From UBA493 sp035655435 (GTDB lineage: Archaea; Iainarchaeota; Iainarchaeia; Iainarchaeales; Iainarchaeaceae): a stretch of DNA of 13,510 bases. How positions within the stretch are numbered: position 1 is the first letter of the stretch; each line of letters starts with the position of its first letter. The translations under genes were made by a program, and so were the position numbers. Location of the stretch: the NCBI GenBank assembly GCA_035655435.1, contig DASRUN010000061.1:1-13510 (forward strand), in the 5' to 3' direction. This document shows, one piece after another, positions 6,624 through 13,431 of this stretch. The notes beneath the pieces are model-generated. The model searched no databases. It worked only from the letters and a program-made list of their open reading frames with translations, and was not told the origin of the DNA.

Positions 6624-6644
6624 GAGTAAATGATGTTCAAGCAG

Positions 6645-6655
6645 AAATATATACT
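6645..6655 (-). promoter_or_regulatory. TATA box for the interrupted membrane gene
   Basis: On the minus strand this reads AGTATATATTT. It sits about 22-32 bases before the ATG at 6623, the spacing expected for a leaderless archaeal transcript. Confidence 0.45.
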
Positions 6656-6717
6656 TTCCTCTTCAGATCATAAATTCAATCTAAAAATGGCTTGTTCAAT
6701 AGAAATCTCAAATACGG

Positions 6718-6734
6718 CTAAACTTATAGTTTAG
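6718..6734. promoter_or_regulatory. Perfect palindrome upstream of the rpl1 promoter
   Basis: CTAAACT, TAT, AGTTTAG: a 7-bp perfect inverted repeat with a three-base centre. It lies about 32 bases upstream of the rpl1 TATA box and in the divergent spacer shared with the interrupted gene. It could be a binding site for a dimeric regulator. No evidence for a specific protein is visible. Confidence 0.3.
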
Positions 6735-6765
6735 TGGGGGTTTCTGCACTTTCCTTTTCAAATAC

Positions 6766-6774
6766 CTTTAAAAG
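6766..6774 (+). promoter_or_regulatory. TATA box of the rpl1-rpl10-rpl12 operon
   Basis: CTTTAAAAG, a close match to the archaeal consensus, lies 95-103 bases before the rpl1 ATG. The predicted start near 6795 gives a leader of about 70 bases, much longer than for neighbouring genes. That leader holds three consecutive hairpins. Confidence 0.5.
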
Positions 6775-6803
6775 CCTTTTCCAAGGCATTTTGTTAGTAA
6801 TAA

Positions 6804-6857
6804 GCTCTATTTTTAGAGCCGACTCTCCCGCTTGCGGGAGGACACCAATTCGTTGGT
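6804..6857 (+). promoter_or_regulatory. Three tandem hairpins in the rpl1 leader, possible autoregulatory element
   Basis: There are three perfect inverted repeats in a row. GCTCTA (6804-6809) and TAGAGC (6814-6819) enclose a TTTT loop. CTCCCGC (6825-6831) and GCGGGAG (6834-6840) are separated by TT. ACCAA (6844-6848) and TTGGT (6853-6857) enclose a TTCG tetraloop, a very stable loop in RNA. The rpl1 SD-like AGG lies immediately after the last stem, 8-10 bases before the ATG at 6869, so folding could control access to it. Archaeal and bacterial L1 proteins are known to bind their own mRNA and repress translation. I infer the same here, but I have not matched the known L1-binding consensus. 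Confidence 0.5.
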
Positions 6858-6868
6858 AGGTTATTTCA

Positions 6869-7603
6869 ATGCAAAAAAAAGACGTTCTAAAGACACTTGA
6901 GTTTGCCAGAAAACTCAGCAAAAAAAGAAAATTCGACCAATCGGTTGAAATGATTCTAAACTTCAAAGGAATCGATTTCAAAAAAGCCGATAACAGAGTA
7001 GAAGTAGATGTAAAACTGCCCCACGCAACAGGAAAGCAAGGGGACATAAAATCACTTGTTTTTGCAAGAGACAAAGCATTCGCACAGGATCTCAAAGGAA
7101 AAGCCTCAAGAGTTATAATGGATTCTGATATCCAAGAACTCAAAAAGAAAGAGATAGACGAACTAATGAAAGATTACACTGCTTTCTTTGCTGAAGGACC
7201 GGCAATGTTAACAGTTGGAAAATATTTAGGACAGCAACTCGCTCCAAAAGGAAGAATGCCAAGACCAATTCAAGCTAATGTTGCAGCATTCGAACAAATC
7301 CTCAAAGGAGCTAGCACATCAACCAAGGTTACAAACAAAAAAGGAAAATTCATGCCGGTAATCCACTTGATGGTTGGAAAAGAATCATTCAAAGACGAAC
7401 AAATTGCAGACAACATTATGGAAGTTTACAATGCAGTTACAGCAACTCTTTCAAACAAGGAAGCAAACATTAAAAATATTATAATTAAAACCTCCATGGG
7501 AAAACCGGTTAAAGTCGGTCAGGATTATTCGCAAATCCAAGAACCAACCAAACCTGTTCCTAAAGAAAAGACTACTAAAACAAAGGGAGGCACAGCAAAA
7601 TGA
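6869..7603 (+). CDS. rpl1: Large ribosomal subunit protein L1
   Basis: A 244-residue L1, the rRNA-binding protein of the mobile stalk at the ribosomal E site. The family pattern is clear: VDVKLPHATGK near residue 50, the signature region KYLGQQLAPKGRMPRPIQ (about 117-134) and the C-terminal phrase IIIKTSMGKPVKV. The last about 25 residues form a Pro/Lys/Thr-rich tail beyond the usual end. The ATG at 6869 follows a partial SD (TAGG). The stop overlaps the rpl10 start (ATGA), so translation of the two is coupled. In other archaea L1 is a translational repressor of its operon. The structured leader here is consistent with that. In this genome L1 is separated from rpl11 by an opposite-strand gene, so it has its own promoter. 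Confidence 0.95.
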   Translation: MQKKDVLKTLEFARKLSKKRKFDQSVEMILNFKGIDFKKADNRVEVDVKLPHATGKQGDIKSLVFARDKAFAQDLKGKASRVIMDSDIQELKKKEIDELMKDYTAFFAEGPAMLTVGKYLGQQLAPKGRMPRPIQANVAAFEQILKGASTSTKVTNKKGKFMPVIHLMVGKESFKDEQIADNIMEVYNAVTATLSNKEANIKNIIIKTSMGKPVKVGQDYSQIQEPTKPVPKEKTTKTKGGTAK

Positions 7604-8469
7604 CCTCACACACAAGGCCGTGGAAAGAAAAACAATTGGCAGAACTTAAGCAACTTATCAAAAAATACCACGTAATAGCAGTCGCTGACATAAGCACATT
7701 CCCTGCAGCACTTTTCCAAGTGGTTAGAAAAAAACTTGCAGGAAGAGCAGTTATAAAAGTTTCAAAAACCAAAGTCATAAAAAAAGCCCTAAAAGAATCA
7801 GGGAACTCAGTTCATTTAGTTGATCACGCAAAGAAAAATTGTGCGGTAATTTTTACAGACATGAATCCGTTTGAATTATTCGCATTTTTGAAAAAGAACA
7901 AGGGTAAAATTCCCGCAAAAACAGGTGCAATAGCGGAAGAAGATATTAAAATTCCGGCAGGCGATACAGGTCTTCCTCCGGGACCGGCATTGAGCGATCT
8001 AAAAGCAGCAGGATTAAAAGTTGCGGTTCAAGGAGCTACAATAGCAATAATGGATGATAAAGTCGTTACAAAAAAAGGCGAACCAATAAGCGCGGCTGTT
8101 GCCGGAACACTTTCAAAACTTAATATTAAACCGTTCAAAGTCGGATTAAAACTTGTTGCAGCTCTTGAAGGTGCACAAATTTTCAAAGCGGAAGTACTCA
8201 ACATTGACACAGAGGAAATGCTAGAGAAATTTTCGAGCGCTCATAGGAACGCATTCAACCTCGCATTCAATGCATCAATCTTTACAAAAGAAACAACCGA
8301 ATTGTTTGTTTCAAAGGCATTCAACAATGCAAAGGCAGTTGCTTTGGAAGCCAATTTTGTTACAAGTGCAACAATAGGATTATTGCTTGCAAAAGCAAAT
8401 GCACAGGCTAAATCCGTAAAAGGAATGGTCAAGGACATTCCGGAAGATTCAAAAAAGGAGGACGCGTAA
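7600..8469 (+). CDS. rpl10: Large ribosomal subunit protein L10 (stalk P0), short C-terminus
   Basis: A 289-residue L10/P0, which anchors L12 dimers to the GTPase-associated centre beside L11. The N-terminal rRNA-binding domain (1-105) includes the family start region HTRPWKEKQLAELKQLIKKY and the KVSKTKVIKKAL segment. The inserted archaeal/eukaryotic domain carries AKTGAIAEEDIKIPAGDTGLPPGP, and the L12-binding helical spine follows (about 200-280). The protein ends PEDSKKEDA. The acidic linker and GLxxLFG-type factor-recruiting end found on many archaeal P0 proteins are absent, and the length is below the usual roughly 330-340. The ATG overlaps the rpl1 stop (ATGA). The SD GGGAGG lies within the end of rpl1, about 10 bases upstream. 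Confidence 0.95.
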   Translation: MTSHTRPWKEKQLAELKQLIKKYHVIAVADISTFPAALFQVVRKKLAGRAVIKVSKTKVIKKALKESGNSVHLVDHAKKNCAVIFTDMNPFELFAFLKKNKGKIPAKTGAIAEEDIKIPAGDTGLPPGPALSDLKAAGLKVAVQGATIAIMDDKVVTKKGEPISAAVAGTLSKLNIKPFKVGLKLVAALEGAQIFKAEVLNIDTEEMLEKFSSAHRNAFNLAFNASIFTKETTELFVSKAFNNAKAVALEANFVTSATIGLLLAKANAQAKSVKGMVKDIPEDSKKEDA

Positions 8470-8497
8470 AAAATAATTTTTTTTACTTGCATTTAAC

Positions 8498-8504
8498 GAG
8501 GTGA
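8498..8504 (+). promoter_or_regulatory. rpl12 ribosome binding site
   Basis: GAGGTGA, an almost complete match to the archaeal SD, ends five bases before the ATG at 8510. It decides the start. The in-frame GTG at 8501 lies inside the SD itself, and L12 proteins begin MEYVYAA. Confidence 0.75.
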
Positions 8505-8509
8505 AAACT

Positions 8510-8812
8510 ATGGAGTATGTATACGCAGCAATGCTTTTGCATTCCGCAAAAAAAGAAATAACAGAAAGCGCTGTTAAAAAAGTTCTTGTAGCAGCAGGCG
8601 TTGACGCCGATGAAACAAGAATCAAAGCTTTGATAGCTTCTTTGAAGGACATTAACATTCAAGAGGCAATCGACAAGGCGGCAGTCGCAGCACCAGTTGC
8701 AGCGGCACCGGCAGCAGCACACAGTGGACATGCAAAGCAAGAAGTAAAAGAAGAAGAAAAGGGAAAAACAGAAGAAGAGGCCGCAGAAGGACTCGGAAGC
8801 CTGTTCGGATAG
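8510..8812 (+). CDS. rpl12: Large ribosomal subunit protein L12 (stalk P1)
   Basis: A 100-residue archaeal L12. The N-terminal helical dimerisation domain begins MEYVYAAMLLHSAKKEITE and runs to about residue 58. A flexible Ala/Pro/His hinge follows (VAAPVAAAPAAA), then an acidic Glu/Lys-rich linker and the conserved C-terminal peptide GLGSLFG, which recruits elongation-factor GTPases. Length and all segments are normal for the family. Since L10 here lacks such a peptide, L12 would be the sole carrier on the stalk. It is the last gene of the operon and is followed immediately by a hairpin terminator whose 5' arm includes the stop codon. Confidence 0.96.
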   Translation: MEYVYAAMLLHSAKKEITESAVKKVLVAAGVDADETRIKALIASLKDINIQEAIDKAAVAAPVAAAPAAAHSGHAKQEVKEEEKGKTEEEAAEGLGSLFG

Positions 8813-8847
8813 GGTTTACTCTATCCCCCCATTTTTTCTTTTTTTTA
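8807..8847 (+). terminator. Hairpin plus T-run terminator after rpl12
   Basis: GGATAG (8807-8812) pairs perfectly with CTATCC (8821-8826) across an eight-base loop. It is followed from 8832 by a run of T broken by single C. Archaeal termination depends mainly on T-tracts, which are present on the coding strand. The TAG stop of rpl12 is part of the stem. Confidence 0.6.
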
Positions 8848-8936
8848 GGACATCTAATTTTTTTCTTAAGTTTAAATATTTTGAATAATTTACAAATGAA
8901 AAATTGTCCAGTGGGATTTGGATTAATAAAATAATT

Positions 8937-10427
8937 TTACGCGTGCCTATGCGCGCCAATTGAAATGTGCCAGAGCTTTTTCAATGCCTTGATTGATTTC
9001 AAAGCGAGCGGTGCGGCAAAGAAAACCATTAGCAAAAACGCAACCATTGCTCTTCCATAAGGAATCGGAATTCCAATTTCAGGAATCGCACCATAAAGCT
9101 GCATTGCAATCCATCCAATGCAAAGAATCAGTATCAAATTAACCCCAAAATCGTGTAAATGTTTCAATGATTCAGGAGTATGTTCCTGAACAGGTTTTGC
9201 CATTCCGGGTCGCGGTACGATAGAAGGAACCATCGATGTTAACTTTTCATGCAAATCAAGATTTTTGTAAAGCGGTTGGAAAATAAGCAACGTGAAAAGT
9301 ATAATTAGAAATGCAGTCGCGGAAAGAATTGCAGATTCAAAAGGCGGAAGAATCGGTATAACCGAAATCGCTATTATAATAACAAATTCTCCAAGAGGAG
9401 TCAAAAAAATTGCTACCTCGCTGGATTGCCTGTTAGTAAGAGAAAACAGCGGCCCCACAACACTGAAAATAACCGCATTAACAACGACAATTGCAATTGC
9501 GAGAATCGCGGCCAGGCCAACAATCAAAAACAATTGTTCTGTTTGCGGCAAAATAATTTGATTGAGCTCCTTGTTGAAAAAAAGGCTTGCGCCAAATGAA
9601 ACAAAAAAGAACAAAAGGAAAAAATCCCTTACGAAACTTATTTGGTGCTTTATTTTTTCACCGGCCCTTAATTCAGAAAGCGCAAAACCGGCAAAATATG
9701 CTCCTATCGCGGTTGAAAGATTCAAAAAACCTCCGAGAGTCGCAACAAGCAATCCAACTCCGAGCGCGTAAATAGTAAGTTCTGTTGAACTCAAATCATG
9801 CGAATCAAAAATCTTTTCCACGCGCTTTGAAAGCTTGTGAACAACATAAAAGCTCACAGCCGCAAACACAAGTGCTGTGAATGAAAGTTGTAGCGCAGAA
9901 CCGGAACTTGAAAAACTTGTGACAAAAACGAGAACTATTATTCCCAAAAAATCCTGTAAAATGAGAATAGCCAAACCCATTTGTGCGGATTCCTGTTGCA
10001 TTAAACCCCTGTCAAGCATGAATTTTCCAACAATTGCCGAGCTGGTGCAGAAAAGCATTATTCCTATCACGAGGGAAAAAATAAATGAGAATCCTGCCAG
10101 CGTTGCAATCAAAAATCCGGTGCCTGCAAGTGCAATCATGTCAATCAAAGCAAGAATAAGAGTTGGAACGCCGGCTTTAATGAACTGCTTAAACGAAAGC
10201 TCTATTCCCAAATAAAATAAAAGTACAAATAATCCTAATTCCGCAAACGATTCGATTAGAACATCCTGCGGGCTAATGAAACCGAAAACAAAAGGTCCCA
10301 AAAGAAATCCCGAGAGAATAAAACCAAGAACCGGGTTTTGGCCAAGCCTCTTCAAAACAAAGCTAAGCACAAGGCTGAAACCCAAAATTATTCCTATTGT
10401 TGTCAGGGGAAAAATCTGTTCTTCCAA
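8937..10427 (-). CDS. CPA2-family monovalent cation/proton antiporter
   Basis: A 496-residue polytopic membrane protein with about 12 membrane helices in the KefB/NapA-like fold. It exchanges Na+ or K+ for protons. Family landmarks are NPVLGFILSGFLLGP (31-45), LGIELSF (73-79), CTSSAIVGK (127-135) and the helix containing LQDFLGI, where Q158-D159 matches the conserved Gln-Asp of CPA2 proteins. The antiporter core ends near residue 395. About 100 residues follow, with a linker and two more hydrophobic segments (near 423-440 and 455-475) and a basic, His-containing end. There is no TrkA-N nucleotide-binding domain. The start is a TTG at 10427, with an in-frame TGA three codons upstream and no nearby ATG. 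TTTATTTTAATTG lies about 12-24 bases upstream, suggesting a leaderless message. Confidence 0.9.
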   Translation of the reverse strand: MEEQIFPLTTIGIILGFSLVLSFVLKRLGQNPVLGFILSGFLLGPFVFGFISPQDVLIESFAELGLFVLLFYLGIELSFKQFIKAGVPTLILALIDMIALAGTGFLIATLAGFSFIFSLVIGIMLFCTSSAIVGKFMLDRGLMQQESAQMGLAILILQDFLGIIVLVFVTSFSSSGSALQLSFTALVFAAVSFYVVHKLSKRVEKIFDSHDLSSTELTIYALGVGLLVATLGGFLNLSTAIGAYFAGFALSELRAGEKIKHQISFVRDFFLLFFFVSFGASLFFNKELNQIILPQTEQLFLIVGLAAILAIAIVVVNAVIFSVVGPLFSLTNRQSSEVAIFLTPLGEFVIIIAISVIPILPPFESAILSATAFLIILFTLLIFQPLYKNLDLHEKLTSMVPSIVPRPGMAKPVQEHTPESLKHLHDFGVNLILILCIGWIAMQLYGAIPEIGIPIPYGRAMVAFLLMVFFAAPLALKSIKALKKLWHISIGAHRHA

Positions 10428-10555
10428 GAAAAATCAATTAAAATAAACGCTTTTTTGGTTTATTAAAGGTGATTATGAAACACAATGTTGTTTCCAAAAG
10501 CATTTTTGCCTATTTTTTTGAAATTGTTAGCCGAATTCCTCTTTTCAGACAAACC

Positions 10556-10564
10556 TATTTAAAC
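10556..10564 (+). promoter_or_regulatory. TATA box of the S16 protease gene
   Basis: TATTTAAAC is followed about 25 bases later by the expected transcription start near 10580-10585. A TTG at 10567 would lie upstream of the RNA start, which argues for the TTG at 10606 as the true start. Confidence 0.5.
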
Positions 10565-10605
10565 AATTGAATCCTAATTTATTAGCCGATTCAAGGTGTT
10601 ATCTT

Positions 10606-13044
10606 TTGCAAAAATTCTATGTAATTTCGCTCATATTCCTATTGCTATTGTCAAACCCCGGCTTTGCTGTGATTTTCAATGATTCAATAAATATTTACGC
10701 CGTAACAACCTCCGGAGAGGGGTTGGTTGCAAATTTGGATCTCAAAATAGAAAATGGCACCGGAAAAATTTGGAGCGCTGTAACACCTTTAGTTGGAACA
10801 AGCACCCAGCAGGCTGAACGAACTGCTGTTCATGTTGCAAAAAATTTTTTCCCGGGCACAAACAAGTACGATTTCAAATATACTATAAGCTCAGATGCCT
10901 CCGTTGTCGAAGGACCGAGCGCGGGAGCGGCAATGACACTTCTCACAGTCGCAATGCTAACCAATAGAGACCTTCCCACAAATGTAAGCATTACCGGAAC
11001 AATAAATGAAGACGGTTCTGTCGGTCCTGTCGGCGGAGTATTTGAAAAGGCAAAGGAAGCAAGCCAAACCGGAGTAAAATTATTTTTAATTCCAAGGGGC
11101 GAGGCAATACAAACCGTTCGTTTGGATGGGCAGGTTAGAAGCGTGAATCTTCTGGAATATGCTCCCGCAACATGGGGGTTGAAGGTTGTGGAAGTTGAAA
11201 CAATTGACGATGCATTGGAATTTGCATTCTCAAATGTTGAAGAAATAGATGTGAATACAATCGCACAGGAAATAGTTCCTGATTTTGTTCCGGAAAAAAT
11301 CCCGATTCCGGAACATCTTGGCTCTTTCAAAATCCTAACAACAAATTACCTTAACGAAACAAAACAAATTGTGGGAGAGGCCAGAAATGCGCTTGCAGGA
11401 ACACTTTTGGAGGATCCTGATGCAACCTCATTCCTCTTGAGCGTTCTCAATGATTCCGAGCAGACACTTTCAAACGCGGAAATCCTCAATGAACAGAATT
11501 ACCTTTATTCAGCGGCAAACTTCGGCTTCCTCGCAAGAGTGAATGCAATTGTAGTAAAGGAAATCGCCACAAACCCGGATATTCTCAGAACAGATTCAAC
11601 TTCCCTTGATTTGAAAGTATTGGAATTAGATAAAGAACTCAATGATTTTGAAAAAGATCTTGGAGGAAACATTCCGAAAAGCGGTTTGGAATGGTTTGCT
11701 TCCGCACAGCAAAGATTCACTTACGCAAAACTAACAGTTCAAAAACTCCGAACTCAGGAGGAAATCATTGTCAACGGAACCGAGGATGATGCACTAAGAC
11801 AACGGTTAGAAAAAATTCAGGATTATGCTTTTGCCGCGGCTTGGCTCGATGTTTCAAAGGACTTTTACTCTTTATCCCTTGAATCAAACGGACTTGTAAA
11901 ACCCGGAGATGATTTCAAACCTCAAGCCGATGCATTGATTTCCGAATCCGAAACAGGATTGAATTCCCTTGAGCTTGAAACTCCGCGCGAGGACATCCAA
12001 AGGCGCATTGACTCGGCAAAAATCCAGAGTGAAAAAAATTGGTTTGAAGCATCTTTTTTTGATGCGGCATCCGCAAAGGCGCTTGTGGACGCGGAAAAAG
12101 CAGTTGCCGAAAAAAGCAATGAAGAGCTCAGAAAATTATTGGAGGATAAAATTCTTGAGGCTGAAAACAAGATTGCCGATTCAAATGCAAATGTAGGTTG
12201 GCCAATACTTTTTTTGGATCACGCAAAATACTTTTTAGAATCGGCAAAATATTATGATGAAAGGGAATTAACCGTGAGCTCAACAAACAACCTCAAATCA
12301 GGAATGGGGTTGGCATTCCTTGCAAGCGAGCTTTTTGATGCAACAGACTCCATTGTTGTTGCGTATTCAAATAAAGAAATTGTGCAGGAATCGACAGAGG
12401 TAAGTAGGCTTCCGGAAAAGGAAGACAACTTCTTCCTAATAGGAGCGCTATTGTTCTTCCTCGCATTCTCAATGGTATTATTGCTCCTTCTCCTCAGCTA
12501 TGCCGGAGGAAACAGGCAGAAGCAAATAATGCTTGAAACCGAAATACCGCGAATAAGAAACTTGATCAGGAATTCCGATGAAAAATTTCTTAGGGGAGAA
12601 ATAAACAGCGATGAGCATTCAAAATTAAAACAAAAATATTCCAACGAACTCAATTTTTTGGAATCGCAGAGAAGAATAAGGGCGGAGCACGTGCTTGCAA
12701 TCGATGATTATTCAAGCGAAATCGATTCGGTGAATGAAAGGCTTGTCGCTCTCAAAAAACACTTCAAAGAAGGCATATTGTCAAAAAAAGAGTTTGCGGA
12801 CAAATCAATCGATTATTTGGGAAAAATGGAAAACTACAAAAGCAGATTGGGCGCCGAACTAAATTTCATTGAAAAACAGAAAGAGCTTCTCAAAAAAATA
12901 AATCTGGATGCAATGGGTTCGGAAAGGATTTTAGACAAAAAAAGCTCGGTGGAAAAAAAATCCCCTGCGAAAAAACCTTCTCCGCAAGGAAAACAAATCG
13001 GCCCAAAATGGAAAACCAATCCAAAAAACAAGAAAAATAATTAA
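10606..13044 (+). CDS. Membrane-anchored S16 (Lon-type) serine protease with coiled-coil tail
   Basis: An 812-residue protein with an N-terminal signal sequence or anchor (FYVISLIFLLLLSNPGFA, residues 4-21). A Lon-type proteolytic domain follows (about 25-210). The catalytic serine is S105 in VEGPSAGAAM and the partner lysine is K148 in PVGGVFEKAKEA. Their spacing of 43 residues equals that of S679-K722 in E. coli Lon. There is no AAA+ ATPase domain. Residues about 215-600 are mainly helical, with repeated aromatic/Ala-rich segments. A membrane helix lies at 609-633, followed by about 180 charged residues predicted as coiled coils and a Lys-rich end. The inferred topology is protease outside, coiled coil inside. 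Archaeal S16 proteins of this plan are known (COG1750 in my recollection), with unknown substrates. The TTG start is supported by AGGTG seven bases upstream. Confidence 0.88.
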   Translation: MQKFYVISLIFLLLLSNPGFAVIFNDSINIYAVTTSGEGLVANLDLKIENGTGKIWSAVTPLVGTSTQQAERTAVHVAKNFFPGTNKYDFKYTISSDASVVEGPSAGAAMTLLTVAMLTNRDLPTNVSITGTINEDGSVGPVGGVFEKAKEASQTGVKLFLIPRGEAIQTVRLDGQVRSVNLLEYAPATWGLKVVEVETIDDALEFAFSNVEEIDVNTIAQEIVPDFVPEKIPIPEHLGSFKILTTNYLNETKQIVGEARNALAGTLLEDPDATSFLLSVLNDSEQTLSNAEILNEQNYLYSAANFGFLARVNAIVVKEIATNPDILRTDSTSLDLKVLELDKELNDFEKDLGGNIPKSGLEWFASAQQRFTYAKLTVQKLRTQEEIIVNGTEDDALRQRLEKIQDYAFAAAWLDVSKDFYSLSLESNGLVKPGDDFKPQADALISESETGLNSLELETPREDIQRRIDSAKIQSEKNWFEASFFDAASAKALVDAEKAVAEKSNEELRKLLEDKILEAENKIADSNANVGWPILFLDHAKYFLESAKYYDERELTVSSTNNLKSGMGLAFLASELFDATDSIVVAYSNKEIVQESTEVSRLPEKEDNFFLIGALLFFLAFSMVLLLLLLSYAGGNRQKQIMLETEIPRIRNLIRNSDEKFLRGEINSDEHSKLKQKYSNELNFLESQRRIRAEHVLAIDDYSSEIDSVNERLVALKKHFKEGILSKKEFADKSIDYLGKMENYKSRLGAELNFIEKQKELLKKINLDAMGSERILDKKSSVEKKSPAKKPSPQGKQIGPKWKTNPKNKKNN

Positions 13045-13053
13045 CAATCTGTT

Positions 13054-13431
13054 TTATTTTTTCTTCTCTGTTTTTTTCTTCATGAGCCTTTCAATTGACT
13101 GCTGTGAAAGCTCGCCTTTTTCAAAAGCATATGTCTGGAGGAATTGGATTGTTTTGTACGTTCCAAAAAACAATAGCATTGCAACAAACAGCGTGGAAAT
13201 GAGTACGAAAATCGTTGAAACCTGTGGGTCAATGGAAAAATAAAACGTGAGAAAAATTATTAGTTGAATGGCAAAAACCGCCTCTATTATTATGAGAATC
13301 CAGTTGATTGTTGCCGCAAATTCGTCGCTATAGAGTTTTTTAATCGCCTTTGCTCCGAAAATCGCGGAAATGCCGATGATTATTATTGCCGCAACATTGA
13401 ATATGCTCGTGAGAGTGAAATCAATTGCCAT
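13054..13431 (-). CDS. Three-helix membrane protein, unknown function
   Basis: A 125-residue protein, not recognised. Hydrophobic segments lie at about residues 8-28, 42-65 and 72-92. A charged tail follows (EKGELSQQSIERLMKKKTEKKK), so the C-terminus is probably cytosolic. The start chosen is the ATG at 13431, because GGGGG lies about nine bases upstream. The frame is open further, to an ATG at 13488, but that region overlaps another ORF and encodes a polar, non-membrane stretch. The start overlaps the end of that upstream ORF by 11 bases, which indicates an operon with translational coupling. It converges on the protease gene with nine bases between stops. Confidence 0.65.
   Translation of the reverse strand: MAIDFTLTSIFNVAAIIIIGISAIFGAKAIKKLYSDEFAATINWILIIIEAVFAIQLIIFLTFYFSIDPQVSTIFVLISTLFVAMLLFFGTYKTIQFLQTYAFEKGELSQQSIERLMKKKTEKKK

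Noticed and set aside
8848..8936. AAGTTTAAATATTTTG resembling a TATA box after the rpl12 terminator
   Set aside because: It lies in a convergent spacer with no gene downstream on the plus strand and no gene start upstream on the minus strand, so it is probably AT-rich background.
10830..11330. 166-codon minus-strand frame opposite the S16 protease domain
   Set aside because: It overlaps the catalytic region of the protease, where both the Ser and Lys motifs are clear. The antisense translation has no recognisable feature.
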